A stretch of 64,000 nt of DNA from an uncultured Cryptobacterium sp. (GCA_958410215.1 CATYOF010000006.1:1-64000), one strand, 5' to 3'. Counted from the first letter of the stretch, positions 26,817 through 36,102 are shown. Translations and numbers: made by a program. Notes: generated by a model not told the origin, from the sequence alone.

Positions 26817-28589
26817 TTATCGACTCCCCTCGCGTGGTTCAATTGCTCCAAAATTACAGTACTGACGACATTGATCACACCCAATACATAAGTCAGGATC
26901 AATGGAAGAAATACCCGTTTCTGGATCAGAAGCAATTGCTGGACAACCAAGCGTTTTGCAAATACCGCATCCCGTGCAATCAGGTGTTACGACATAGGAT
27001 TTCTTTGGTGATTTATCAAGTAAAACGCAAGGACCCTGGAAAACAATTACGTCCAGTTCGTCATTAGTCGTAGCTTCCTTTAAAGCTTGACGAACAGCTT
27101 TCATATCAAAGGCATCAACACAATGAACGTGATCAACCCCGAGTGCTTGCAAGAGTGCGGGGAGATTTAATTCTTTAGTAGGACGGTTCTGTAAAGTAAT
27201 ACCATTAAAGGGGTTGCCTTGTTGTCCTGTCATTGCAGTAGTGCGATTATCTAAAATACAAACGGTGCCTGAACCATTGTTATAAATGGTGTTGATAAGC
27301 GAAGTTAAACCAGAATGCGCAAAGGTAGAGTCCCCAATTACTGCAACAACCGGCCTATGTTCTCCTTCAAGTGCCAGCTCAAAGCCATGGGCCATAGAAA
27401 CAGAAGCACCCATATCAAGCGTGGTATCCATTGCCGAAAGCGGAGGAAGCGCACCTAAGGTGTAACACCCAATATCGCCGGTGACAATTGCCCGCAAACG
27501 GGACAACTCCTTGAATACGATTCGATGAGGACATCCCGGACAAAGAGCAGGCGGCCTATTAGGAATATCTCGTTCTATTGGCTTATGTAAAGGTAGCTCC
27601 AACCCAAATGAGCGACGTATAGAAGCAGGAGTTAGTTCTCCATCAGGAGGAAGAGGAACTACAAAGTCATGCAGAGCAACTCCACAAGACTTTACCGCAT
27701 CAGAAAGATAGGTCGAAGCCTCTTCTACCACATAGACTTCCTCAACTGAATGAGCAAACTCATATAAAGCCTTTTGAGGAAGCGGCCAAGTAATACCGAG
27801 CTTGAAAATATCAGCAGAAGGACACGCTTCTTTTACATGCTGATATACCGAACCCGAACAAATAATACCCTGTCGTTTAGTAAGGGAAAAAGAATCACTT
27901 TGCACGTCATCCCGCGAAGCCCGCTCCACTACGTTATAGGGACACGATTCAACCCATTCACGCAACGCTGCAATTCGTTCAACCAAAACCTTGCGGCGCG
28001 ACTTAGCGAAAGCTGGCATCATAACCCATTTTCCTGGATTTTTTTCATACGGCTTTTTAGCAACCTCTTTACGCTCTCCTACTTCAACAGGAGTTTTAGT
28101 ATGGGAAATACGAACCGCAGAACGCATCATCACCGGCGTATCAAATTGCTCGGATATATCGTAGGCATCCTTTGCAAAATGATAGGCCTCTGCAGAATCG
28201 GAAGGTTCTAAAACAGGAATCATAGAAGCCATAGCATAGTAACGCGAATCCTGTTCGTTTTGCGAGGAGAACATTCCTGGATCATCGGCTGCAAGCAGCA
28301 CCAAACCACCATTAACACCCGTATACGCTGCAGTAAATAAGGGATCAGCGCAAACGTTTACTCCTACATGCTTCATAGTAACCAGCGTACGAGCTCCAGC
28401 AGCCGAAGCAGCCACCGCAACTTCTAAAGCAACTTTTTCATTGGGACACCATTCCGCATAGACGTCAGGTAATTCCGCAAACGCCTCCATGGTTTCTGTA
28501 GAAGGGGTTCCGGGATACGCTGTTCCAATATGGCAGCCAGCTTCCCACGCACCCTGAGCAATTGCTTCATTTCCCGATAGAAGCTTCAT
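26817..28589 (-). CDS. iorA: indolepyruvate ferredoxin oxidoreductase, alpha subunit
   Basis: IorA carries the TPP site and iron-sulfur clusters. The 590-residue chain has the pyrimidine-binding domain ('GTAYPGTPSTETMEA'), the TPP/Mg motif around 'VIGDSTFAHSGL', and two C-terminal ferredoxin motifs ('CTGCGICKTLGC' and 'CIGCDQCRQYC'). AAGGAG precedes the ATG. It heads the iorA-iorB-ACT-paaK-gluQ part of the minus-strand run. Ech hydrogenase, encoded 5 kb upstream in the same direction, is a plausible acceptor of its reduced ferredoxin. Confidence 0.96.
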   Translation of the reverse strand: MKLLSGNEAIAQGAWEAGCHIGTAYPGTPSTETMEAFAELPDVYAEWCPNEKVALEVAVAASAAGARTLVTMKHVGVNVCADPLFTAAYTGVNGGLVLLAADDPGMFSSQNEQDSRYYAMASMIPVLEPSDSAEAYHFAKDAYDISEQFDTPVMMRSAVRISHTKTPVEVGERKEVAKKPYEKNPGKWVMMPAFAKSRRKVLVERIAALREWVESCPYNVVERASRDDVQSDSFSLTKRQGIICSGSVYQHVKEACPSADIFKLGITWPLPQKALYEFAHSVEEVYVVEEASTYLSDAVKSCGVALHDFVVPLPPDGELTPASIRRSFGLELPLHKPIERDIPNRPPALCPGCPHRIVFKELSRLRAIVTGDIGCYTLGALPPLSAMDTTLDMGASVSMAHGFELALEGEHRPVVAVIGDSTFAHSGLTSLINTIYNNGSGTVCILDNRTTAMTGQQGNPFNGITLQNRPTKELNLPALLQALGVDHVHCVDAFDMKAVRQALKEATTNDELDVIVFQGPCVLLDKSPKKSYVVTPDCTGCGICKTLGCPAIASDPETGISSIDPDLCIGCDQCRQYCNFGAIEPREGSR

Positions 28590-28604
28590 AGAGCAATCTC
28601 CTTG

Positions 28605-29039
28605 TTACTCGGCGTAACGTAATACAAAGCATCCAATTTGAATAATGTCTCTGTCTGACAACATGACATGATCGACATTGGTATTGTTAACCCACACCCC
28701 ATTAAAGGATTCAGTATCCCGAATAGACCATCCATCTCCCACGCGTTCGAGTAAGGCATGTTCGCGTGAAACGGTCATATCATTCAAAAACACTTCGCAC
28801 TTTGGAGATCGACCAATAGCAGCACGATCTCCGGTAAGCTGATAAACCAAACCTTCCTGCTTTCCATACAGCACCGTAAGAGTAGGAGTAGAGGCAGGAG
28901 TGTTAGGCACATCAGTGGTGTCGGGCTCTAACGATACTACCTTAAATTCCTCGGTAGTATCCTGAAGACGATAACCACAAGCGGCACACGCTACGTCTTG
29001 AGGATTGAGCGGACTATTACATACAGGACATCTATCCAT
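28605..29039 (-). CDS. zinc-ribbon and FHA-domain protein
   Basis: The 144-residue protein starts with a zinc ribbon ('CPVCNSPL' and 'ACAACGY') followed by an acidic, Thr/Pro-rich linker and a C-terminal FHA domain (residues ~55-142) with 'IGRSPKCEVFLNDMTVSREH' and 'SFNGVWVNN'. FHA domains bind phosphothreonine. No Ser/Thr kinase is encoded in the window. It sits between dacA and iorA with AAGGAGG before its ATG. Confidence 0.88.
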   Translation of the reverse strand: MDRCPVCNSPLNPQDVACAACGYRLQDTTEEFKVVSLEPDTTDVPNTPASTPTLTVLYGKQEGLVYQLTGDRAAIGRSPKCEVFLNDMTVSREHALLERVGDGWSIRDTESFNGVWVNNTNVDHVMLSDRDIIQIGCFVLRYAE

Positions 29040-29065
29040 TATTCCTCCTTGTATGAAGTACTTAC

Positions 29066-30508
29066 CTAGTTTGCGTTAAGGGTTGCATTGCTCCCATAAA
29101 TAAGAGGCGTAGTATTTACAACAACACTTTCTGCGGAAGTTTGTTGGCCATTAAAGCCTCGCCACAAACGATCCCACCAAATACCAATGCCATCAATGAA
29201 GTTCGGCGCACTACATGATTCTGCAGCAACTATATCGCACGATGCGATTTCTTTATTGTGCTGATAAAAAGTTGCAGTACCTACTTTTTGGCCAACGCTT
29301 ACTTCACCAGAAACGGTATCAAACTCCAATTTCTGACTTACATTACCCTCTAAAGCAAACACTTCTACCGAAGCTTTCGGATCGGCAAAAGTAGCCTTAA
29401 ACGTCTTATCGATCCAACCTGAATGACTTACATATGCTACCACGGGAACTTCGGTGGTTTGCCCGTCTGTCGTGGTCATCGAAGTGGTTTCAGGAGAATG
29501 AGCCAATGCATAAGCAATAGTGTTATTAAAGACCCAATCATCCAACGTGGTGGCATCGGTAAAGCGTTGCTGTTCGGAGTTCGAATTCAGCACAACGGCA
29601 TACAGCGTTTTGCCATCACGTTCAACTGCACCCGCAAAACACTGACCAGCTTTTTCGGTAAAGCCAGTTTTCACACCGCAGGCACCTTCATAAGAACCAA
29701 TCAAAATATCAGTAGATTCCAAAGGTATATCAACAGTTTCACCTTTACGAGACACCTGAATAGTTGCACCATCCATCGATACAATATTACGGAATGTATC
29801 GTTCTTCATTACTTCCGAAACCATAGTTGCCACATCGCGGGCCGAACAATACATTTCCTCATCATGGTCATCAATATCAAGCCCATGAGGATTAGCAAAA
29901 AGCGAATTGGTCATACCAAGCTCTTGTGCTTTTTTGTTCATTGCATATACAAACGCATCATACGCAGAATCAGGCACATTAGAATCGCCCTGTTCTTGCA
30001 ATTGCTGCTTTATGGAGTCCCCCATTGATTCTGCTATTGCTTGAGCGGCATCGTTACCCGAAGGAATCATGAGAGCTTTTAAGGCAGTTTCCAAATTCAT
30101 TGAATCGCCTGTTTGAAGCATGGCAGAAGATTCACCAATAGTGGCAGCTGTTTGGCTCACGTTAATAGTAGTAGTTTGTGGATCGCCATATTCAAGAGCA
30201 ACTAAAGCAGTCATTACTTTAGTGATAGAAGCAATGTGAGTTTGGGCATCAGCTCCACGTTCAAAATACACTTTTCCCTGATCGTCTACTACGTAGGCAT
30301 ATTCAGCAACTACATTGGGACACGAAGCCGCATTCAAGCCACGCGATTCAACGCTCATGCCCGCAATAACATCAGATTGACGTACGTCCGCCTGAGCAAC
30401 TCCCGGGTTAAAACCAAGGGTAAGAGCAAAACAAAGGAGAAAGGCGCCAATACAAGCGCCTACTCTATTAGATTTCGATATATGAAGAAAACTTTTATTA
30501 AACGACAT
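29066..30508 (-). CDS. dacA: D-alanyl-D-alanine carboxypeptidase (penicillin-binding protein 5 type)
   Basis: This secreted serine peptidase trims the terminal D-Ala of peptidoglycan pentapeptides. An N-terminal signal peptide spans about 1-40. The active-site motifs are S94-I-T-K97, S150-G-N and 'KTGFT' near residue 280. A beta-rich C-terminal domain follows, but the usual amphipathic membrane anchor is not obvious. The ATG at 30508 has GAAAG upstream; ATG 30514 is possible. It follows the VanW-domain gene, another envelope protein. Confidence 0.9.
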   Translation of the reverse strand: MSFNKSFLHISKSNRVGACIGAFLLCFALTLGFNPGVAQADVRQSDVIAGMSVESRGLNAASCPNVVAEYAYVVDDQGKVYFERGADAQTHIASITKVMTALVALEYGDPQTTTINVSQTAATIGESSAMLQTGDSMNLETALKALMIPSGNDAAQAIAESMGDSIKQQLQEQGDSNVPDSAYDAFVYAMNKKAQELGMTNSLFANPHGLDIDDHDEEMYCSARDVATMVSEVMKNDTFRNIVSMDGATIQVSRKGETVDIPLESTDILIGSYEGACGVKTGFTEKAGQCFAGAVERDGKTLYAVVLNSNSEQQRFTDATTLDDWVFNNTIAYALAHSPETTSMTTTDGQTTEVPVVAYVSHSGWIDKTFKATFADPKASVEVFALEGNVSQKLEFDTVSGEVSVGQKVGTATFYQHNKEIASCDIVAAESCSAPNFIDGIGIWWDRLWRGFNGQQTSAESVVVNTTPLIYGSNATLNAN

Positions 30509-30570
30509 GCCCATCTTTCGGTTTGTGTATCTTACATCTTGTTCTCGAAAGTGTATCATCCCTTAAAAGA

Positions 30571-33171
30571 TCATGCAGTGCCCTTTACGATGACTTCATC
30601 TTTTGGTGCATAATTCGATTCAAATACATCTTCATGAAGAACATTGCCATCAGAATCTTTCACGACACGAGTAATAGAAATACTGCTTCCATTTACCCCA
30701 GTAGTTTCAACGTATTCTGTTCCTTCAGCAACCGTATCATCAGTTTTGTACTTAACCGAATAAGGTTCTCCCTTTTGCCAGTCACCATAGTCGGTCGTAA
30801 CTTCATAACCTGGGTCCACACCCCATAGCGTACAAGTTACCGAAGAATTGGTGTAACTCATAACTAAAATAACATCGGATGAAGTGTCGTTTTGCCAGAC
30901 CAAATCCATATAAGGATAAGCAATTGCCGCATCGCGTCCTTCGGGATAGCTTTCTATGTGAAGCGTATGATTATGTCGCTCGGTAATAGGATATCCAGCA
31001 TCATAAATAGCATTAAACACCGTGGTAGCAACCTGACAAATTCCACCACCAATAGCGTCAGAGTATTCTCCCCCTACAATGGCGCCAGCATTTTGATAGC
31101 CTTTGTCCTCCGTAGCCTCGCCTGCCGTATCATTAAAGGACCACGTTCCGCCATTGGCTTTAATAATCGAATTCGACAACAAATCTGCCGCCGTATGAAT
31201 ATTGACGGTACGTGCTTCAGCACCAGAAGAATATTGAGTCGTGAAGGATGATATTTCAGATATCAGACCGAAGTCTTTAGCGTCATCGAACGATACCGTA
31301 GAAGGTAAATCAGTAGACGAAAGTTCAATCGTTGGCGCTTCCGTACGAGACTCATTCACGAAGAAGGTCTCATTCATGGAAGCTACCGCATCACTTACCA
31401 GCGGTACCGTACCGGTTGCATTGGAAGAAACCGTAATTGCGCCCTGATCATCCTTTGAGAACGTCACTTGTAAATCAGAAAGTTGAATATTGGAATGCAG
31501 TGACGATAAAAGAGCTTTTTTAGCAGTTGCTTCATCAAAGGCTGGTTTTAACTCCCAGGAATCCCCCACTTGAACAATTGAGGTGGTAATCCAAGGAGAT
31601 AGATCGGTACGACTTGCATTCCACGTTTGACCCTCAAAAGAAAAGTTGGCACCCGAAGCTATGGAAGCATTAACTTTATCAGCGCACGCTTGAGCAAGTT
31701 CTTCTGTAATTTGCAATGGCATGTATTGTGCTTCAAGAACGTAGGAGCTATTTTGGTTTGCCCCAAAATAGGTATCGTTCAAACGAGAGGTCAACCAATC
31801 GCGAACCACTTCGTTACCATCGTGACCAGAAGTAACCGAAGCAATACCTTCGTCATTCATTTCGATATTAAAATTCACGCGCTCGTTACCAATAGAGGCG
31901 GTCATCTCAGAAAGCGTTTCCGATAAGGTAGTTTCGTTAAAGGTGCACTCAGGAGCAAAATGCCAGCCGTTTACTGCTGCTTGGATTCGAGCGATAATGC
32001 CACCCGTATCTCTACCCACTTGAAATGCTTGATCGACTATCCCCTCCACATCAAACGTGGCGTCAAGCTTACTGGCAGGAAGAGTCCATTGAGTGCGCGT
32101 TTCAAGCGATTCTTCGTATGAAATTTGTTCTTCAATATTACCTGCATCATCAGCGGTTTGAGGATTCGCTTGTTCCTCAGAGGTAGAAAAGAACGTAGGA
32201 ACATTTTCGGACACGCGCGGAGAATAATATCCCGAAACCTGGTTTACCGCTTCTTCACGCGTTAAACCAGACACATTAATATCGCCGATTGAAACACCTT
32301 GATAAATTTTGTTGCCGTTTAAAAGCGAGTCAACACCATACGCTCCTAATGCAATAACAACCACGACAAACACGGCCACTAACGGCTTAAAAGGAAACGA
32401 GCGATGCTTTTTGACACTATGAAGTGGTTGCACACCAGCGCCTTGCCCTGTTACTCCCCTCTTTCTTCCGGAATAGTCAGACGAAGAGACATGTTTCGAA
32501 TTCTTGTTTCGCCCAGAAGCTGCACTACGATAGGCACTGTCAGACCTTTTTGAGGATTGCCTACCTTGATCCCAGATATGACTGGACATATTTTGTTCAG
32601 CAATAGATACGGTAGCTAAGGATTCCTGACGGTTTGGAACAATCCGTTTACGTGTGCGGGACGATCCGACCTTTTGATCTTGAACACTTAACTGAGCTCT
32701 TCCTTTACCAGCATGAGAAGGTCGAGGTTTTGCAGAAACCACTGAAGGCCTTTGTCCTTGTGCAGATGATCCGGACAAATGAGAAGGCTGAGGATCAGAA
32801 CTCACTGAAGTGCGTGGCCTAAAAGAACGTTGCACCTGTGGCCTTTTCGTTCGAGATTGAATGGTTGAGCGCCGAGTAGGAGCAGAGCGCCTCTCCTTTT
32901 GCTCGTTTGACTTTTGAGAACCGATAGTAGGGCTTGGTTCATTCATCTTCTCATTGGCACGCGCACGAATTTCGTTAATACGAACAGAAGATCGCAGCGA
33001 CGACTGAGGGAAGATTGTTTCCTGCGATTCGTAAGTTACACCCGATACTTCAGAACGACCCGCGGAAGAACGTGTAGGAAATAATTTTTGCACACTTCTA
33101 CGAGGGGATGGATGTCTGTTGCCATCTCCTCGGAATTGAAATTGAGAACTATGGGAACGTTTTGTAGGCAT
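30571..33171 (-). CDS. VanW-domain membrane protein with long disordered N-terminus
   Basis: The 866-residue protein has three parts. Residues 1-255 are a cytoplasmic, Ser/Arg/Lys/Gln-rich segment of low complexity. One membrane helix lies at ~262-281 ('LVAVFVVVVIALGAYGV'). The extracellular part has tandem peptidoglycan-binding-type domains and then a VanW domain near 690-810, recognised by 'GGGICQVATTVFNAIY' and 'ERHNHTLHIESYPEGRDAAI'. VanW proteins are linked to cell-wall assembly, but their chemistry is unsettled. The positively charged N-terminus could contact nucleic acid, ribosomes or acidic lipid. It sits between pgsA and dacA. Confidence 0.85.
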   Translation of the reverse strand: MPTKRSHSSQFQFRGDGNRHPSPRRSVQKLFPTRSSAGRSEVSGVTYESQETIFPQSSLRSSVRINEIRARANEKMNEPSPTIGSQKSNEQKERRSAPTRRSTIQSRTKRPQVQRSFRPRTSVSSDPQPSHLSGSSAQGQRPSVVSAKPRPSHAGKGRAQLSVQDQKVGSSRTRKRIVPNRQESLATVSIAEQNMSSHIWDQGRQSSKRSDSAYRSAASGRNKNSKHVSSSDYSGRKRGVTGQGAGVQPLHSVKKHRSFPFKPLVAVFVVVVIALGAYGVDSLLNGNKIYQGVSIGDINVSGLTREEAVNQVSGYYSPRVSENVPTFFSTSEEQANPQTADDAGNIEEQISYEESLETRTQWTLPASKLDATFDVEGIVDQAFQVGRDTGGIIARIQAAVNGWHFAPECTFNETTLSETLSEMTASIGNERVNFNIEMNDEGIASVTSGHDGNEVVRDWLTSRLNDTYFGANQNSSYVLEAQYMPLQITEELAQACADKVNASIASGANFSFEGQTWNASRTDLSPWITTSIVQVGDSWELKPAFDEATAKKALLSSLHSNIQLSDLQVTFSKDDQGAITVSSNATGTVPLVSDAVASMNETFFVNESRTEAPTIELSSTDLPSTVSFDDAKDFGLISEISSFTTQYSSGAEARTVNIHTAADLLSNSIIKANGGTWSFNDTAGEATEDKGYQNAGAIVGGEYSDAIGGGICQVATTVFNAIYDAGYPITERHNHTLHIESYPEGRDAAIAYPYMDLVWQNDTSSDVILVMSYTNSSVTCTLWGVDPGYEVTTDYGDWQKGEPYSVKYKTDDTVAEGTEYVETTGVNGSSISITRVVKDSDGNVLHEDVFESNYAPKDEVIVKGTA

Positions 33172-33175
33172 TCCC

Positions 33176-33835
33176 TTATTTTTCTCCTCCCTCGCACGTC
33201 AGTTCCTTGCGCTGTGCAGCACGCATACCTTGGTATCCCTTAATAATATAGTACGTTGTAGTGCCAATTAATAATAGTAACCCAGCATATACAAACCAGA
33301 AGCCCCACGAATACGGTTCAAAATTAAATCCAGGAAGCCAGGAAACCGAAACAAGGCCAAGTCCTTCAAGAAGAGGCATATTAAGAAGAACTCCTGCAAA
33401 ACCTATATATAAAAACGTTGTGGCCACTTTACCCACATAAATAACCGGAACGCGAACCTTCCATCTACTTATCAAATAGGATCCACCTGCCAGCATAAAC
33501 ACATCACGCAGGACCACAACCAAGACGATCCAAAGGGGAAGACGACCGATTATAAGAAGTCCTACCACCCCAGAAATCATAAGAAAACGATCAACAAAAG
33601 GATCAAGCAATTGTCCTAATTTAGAAACCGAATTGGTGCGTCGAGCTACCTGCCCATCAACCCAGTCGGTTGATGCAGCTATTGCAAAGATAATCGTTGC
33701 TGCCAAATTAAAGCCATTGAGCAAAAGCACTAAGAAAACAGGAATCATACAAAGCCTAATAAAGGAAAGAACATTAGGCAGGGTAAGTATTTTATTGCTT
33801 ACCTCGTAGTCTTCTGGGCTTTTATGATGAGCCAT
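33176..33835 (-). CDS. CDP-alcohol phosphatidyltransferase (PgsA-like, stand-alone)
   Basis: This second PgsA-type membrane enzyme of 219 residues carries the complete motif 'DWVDGQVAR', G, D, D in 'LGQLLDPFVDR', with several membrane helices. It could be phosphatidylglycerophosphate synthase or a cardiolipin synthase of the actinobacterial kind; the fused copy at 8255-9487 is the other candidate for PgsA. The ATG at 33835 follows GGAGG. The C-terminus 'KELTCEGGEK' ends four bases before the VanW gene start. Confidence 0.85.
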   Translation of the reverse strand: MAHHKSPEDYEVSNKILTLPNVLSFIRLCMIPVFLVLLLNGFNLAATIIFAIAASTDWVDGQVARRTNSVSKLGQLLDPFVDRFLMISGVVGLLIIGRLPLWIVLVVVLRDVFMLAGGSYLISRWKVRVPVIYVGKVATTFLYIGFAGVLLNMPLLEGLGLVSVSWLPGFNFEPYSWGFWFVYAGLLLLIGTTTYYIIKGYQGMRAAQRKELTCEGGEK

Positions 33836-33849
33836 AAGATTATCCTCCA

Positions 33850-33875
33850 TAAAAGAACCGGGCAAAATACCCGGC
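33850..33875 (-). terminator. terminator after the ech operon
   Basis: Reading the minus strand, a CCGGG/CCCGG stem (33870-33874 with 33858-33862) is followed by TTCTTTTA. It separates echF from pgsA. Confidence 0.7.
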
Positions 33876-33910
33876 TCTTATACTGCTATTCAACTGCAAA
33901 GAATACTGCT

Positions 33911-34363
33911 CTATTGTTCAGAAGAAGCCTTTTCTCTTGCAGCTTTTGCTTCTTTTGCCGCCTTGATTCTAGCAGCTTTTTCGGCTTCTTTGCGCGCAAG
34001 CTCTGCCTTTTCTTCTTCAGTAGGCTCTGGTTTAGAAAATGTTACTTTTGTTTTTTCGGTACTGGGGTGAACCAAAACCGGATTCATAGTCAAACAAGAC
34101 TTAGGACATTCGCGAATACACGATCCACACTGAATACACGCAAAGTGATCTATAGTCCAGGTTTGATCATCTTTGTTTACCGAAATGGCATTGGTGGGAC
34201 AACGCTTTTGACAAATGCCGCAGTAGATGCAGTCTGTATAATCAAATTCTACAAGACCCTTCATACACGCAGGATGCTCAGGCTCTTCGAAGGGATACCG
34301 AATGGTTTCTGGCTTCGAAAACAGCGAGCGAAGGGTCATCTTTCCTAATTTAAAACCACCCAT
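33911..34363 (-). CDS. echF: Ech-type hydrogenase, ferredoxin-like subunit EchF
   Basis: The subunit carries two [4Fe-4S] motifs ('CIYCGICQKRCP' and 'CIQCGSCIRECP') and passes electrons from ferredoxin toward the catalytic subunits, as NuoI does in complex I. The 150-residue protein has an unusual C-terminal tail of about 35 residues made of Lys, Glu and Ala. EchD carries a similar tail. The ATG at 34363 follows AGGAG; the longer frame lies in echE. It is last in the echABCDEF order. Confidence 0.9.
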   Translation of the reverse strand: MGGFKLGKMTLRSLFSKPETIRYPFEEPEHPACMKGLVEFDYTDCIYCGICQKRCPTNAISVNKDDQTWTIDHFACIQCGSCIRECPKSCLTMNPVLVHPSTEKTKVTFSKPEPTEEEKAELARKEAEKAARIKAAKEAKAAREKASSEQ

Positions 34364-34370
34364 TTCGCTC

Positions 34371-35459
34371 CTACCTTTCCGTACAACTAATGCAAGGGTC
34401 AATCGAAAGAACAATCATATTCACGTCAGCAATTTCACAGCCCTTTAAAGCCATGGTCATACCCGCAAGGTTTTGCGAAGTTGGTGTGCGAATACGCATT
34501 CGCTCAAGGTTCTTGGTGCCATTACCACTGCAGTAGTAAAATACCTCGCCACGAGGCTGTTCTAAGATGTTGCAAGCTTCCGACCCATCAGCAGGAGCGC
34601 CTTTAACGGGAATATGAACAGGCCCGTCAGGAATTTTATCGATAAGTTCATTGATGATATCAATTGACTGCAGTACCTCAAGAGCGCGAACTTTTACGCG
34701 CGCATAACAATCGCCTGCAGTTTCCATAATAGGTTCAAACGAAGATAATTCGCCATAACCACCAATGCCTAAACAGCGTACGTCGTTATTGACGTTACTC
34801 GCACGAGCAAAAGGACCAACCATGCCATATTCATAGGCATGCTCTTCGTCAATAACCCCAATACCAACGGTGCGGTTTTTAACAGAAGAATCCTTTAAAA
34901 AGGCATTGCAAATTTCACCATATTCCTTACCAAGACCTTTAAGGGTGTCTTTTATAGAAGCAAGCATAGGCGCATCGATATCTTTCGTTACACCACCAAG
35001 CAGTGTGTAGGAAAGAATAACACGACCTCCAGCAACTGCTTCAAAAATATCTAAGATGCGCTCACGCAAACGCCAGGTATGCATAAACAAGCTTTCGTAA
35101 CCAAAAGCATCTGCCGCCAAACCCATCCACAAAAGATGAGAGTGAATACGGGAAAGTTCATGCATGATGGTACGTAAATATTCCGCGCGTTTCGGAACTT
35201 CAGCACCCATCAAAGTTTCCACCGCTTGAGCATATCCATAGCTATGTCCAAAAGCGCAAATGCCGCAAATGCGCTCCGCTACATAAATGTACTGATGAAT
35301 ATCGCGCGTTTCGACCAGCTTTTCTAAACCACGATGAATAAAGCCAATTTGAGGCAATACATCAACTACTGTTTCATCTTGAACAACAAGGTCTAAATGT
35401 ACTGGTTCGGGCAAAACAGGATGCTGGGGGCCAAAGGGTATTACTTGAGCTTTTCCCAT
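34371..35459 (-). CDS. echE: Ech-type hydrogenase, NiFe catalytic large subunit EchE
   Basis: This group 4 [NiFe] hydrogenase large subunit (homologous to NuoD) has both nickel-binding motifs: 'RICGICAFGH' (C65, C68) and 'DPCISC' (C356, C359). It should therefore be catalytically competent, unlike NuoD. The chain ends three residues after the last cysteine ('TER'), so there is no C-terminal extension for a maturation endopeptidase to cleave. CooH-type enzymes are likewise known without one. Nickel-insertion (hyp) genes are not in the window. Confidence 0.94.
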   Translation of the reverse strand: MGKAQVIPFGPQHPVLPEPVHLDLVVQDETVVDVLPQIGFIHRGLEKLVETRDIHQYIYVAERICGICAFGHSYGYAQAVETLMGAEVPKRAEYLRTIMHELSRIHSHLLWMGLAADAFGYESLFMHTWRLRERILDIFEAVAGGRVILSYTLLGGVTKDIDAPMLASIKDTLKGLGKEYGEICNAFLKDSSVKNRTVGIGVIDEEHAYEYGMVGPFARASNVNNDVRCLGIGGYGELSSFEPIMETAGDCYARVKVRALEVLQSIDIINELIDKIPDGPVHIPVKGAPADGSEACNILEQPRGEVFYYCSGNGTKNLERMRIRTPTSQNLAGMTMALKGCEIADVNMIVLSIDPCISCTER

Positions 35460-35461
35460 TA

Positions 35462-36100
35462 CTACTCCCCTTCCTTAGAATCTGAAGTGTTCGCAGAGGC
35501 TTGAGCTGCTGCACGTTTAGCTTTTGCTTCCATTGCAGCACGAACCTTCGCTGCCTTTTCGGGATCCATACCGGCAAGCTTAGCTTCAAGATCTTCTTCT
35601 TTTTTAGCTTGAGCAGCCTGATCTGCTTTGCTGGATTCCTGAACACCATCACCTGCCTGCGCAGCTTTAGCCTTAGCTTCACGCGCAGCCTTGGCGGCAG
35701 CAATTTTTGCTGCTTTTTCACGCGCCGCAAGCTGTTCGGGCGAAATAATAGTCATAGGGGCATCTACACCATCAGGAAACTTGTAGAAGTCACCTTTAAA
35801 GTCCAAAACATTGCCCTCGATGTTAACCCCATAAAGTTCATGAGCTTCATTTTCGAAAACAAAAGCCGCAATAAATAATTCCGTTACCGAAGGAACCACT
35901 GTTTCGTTCTTAATAATTCCTCCGATTTTAAAAGTAACAATTTCATCACCCATTACGAAGGTGTAAATCAGCGTAATAGTATTGTCACGTTCCAACTTTG
36001 GAAGAAGCTGGTCTAAACGGTAACCTTTTTCTTTGTATTCCTTGCACGTATCAATAAGCTTATCCAGTGCCAAGGGTCTAAAGTCTTGTTTCAACGACAT
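35462..36100 (-). CDS. echD: Ech-type hydrogenase, NuoC-like subunit EchD
   Basis: Residues ~1-125 match the 30-kDa NuoC-like fold, including 'FENEAHELYGVNIEGN'. Residues ~130-212 are an Ala/Lys/Glu-rich extension, probably a long helix or coiled coil, absent from the compact EchD I know. A related tail ends EchF. The two tails may pack together or tether a soluble partner such as ferredoxin; this is inference. The stop is two bases before echE. Confidence 0.9.
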   Translation of the reverse strand: MSLKQDFRPLALDKLIDTCKEYKEKGYRLDQLLPKLERDNTITLIYTFVMGDEIVTFKIGGIIKNETVVPSVTELFIAAFVFENEAHELYGVNIEGNVLDFKGDFYKFPDGVDAPMTIISPEQLAAREKAAKIAAAKAAREAKAKAAQAGDGVQESSKADQAAQAKKEEDLEAKLAGMDPEKAAKVRAAMEAKAKRAAAQASANTSDSKEGE

Positions 36101-36102
36101 AA

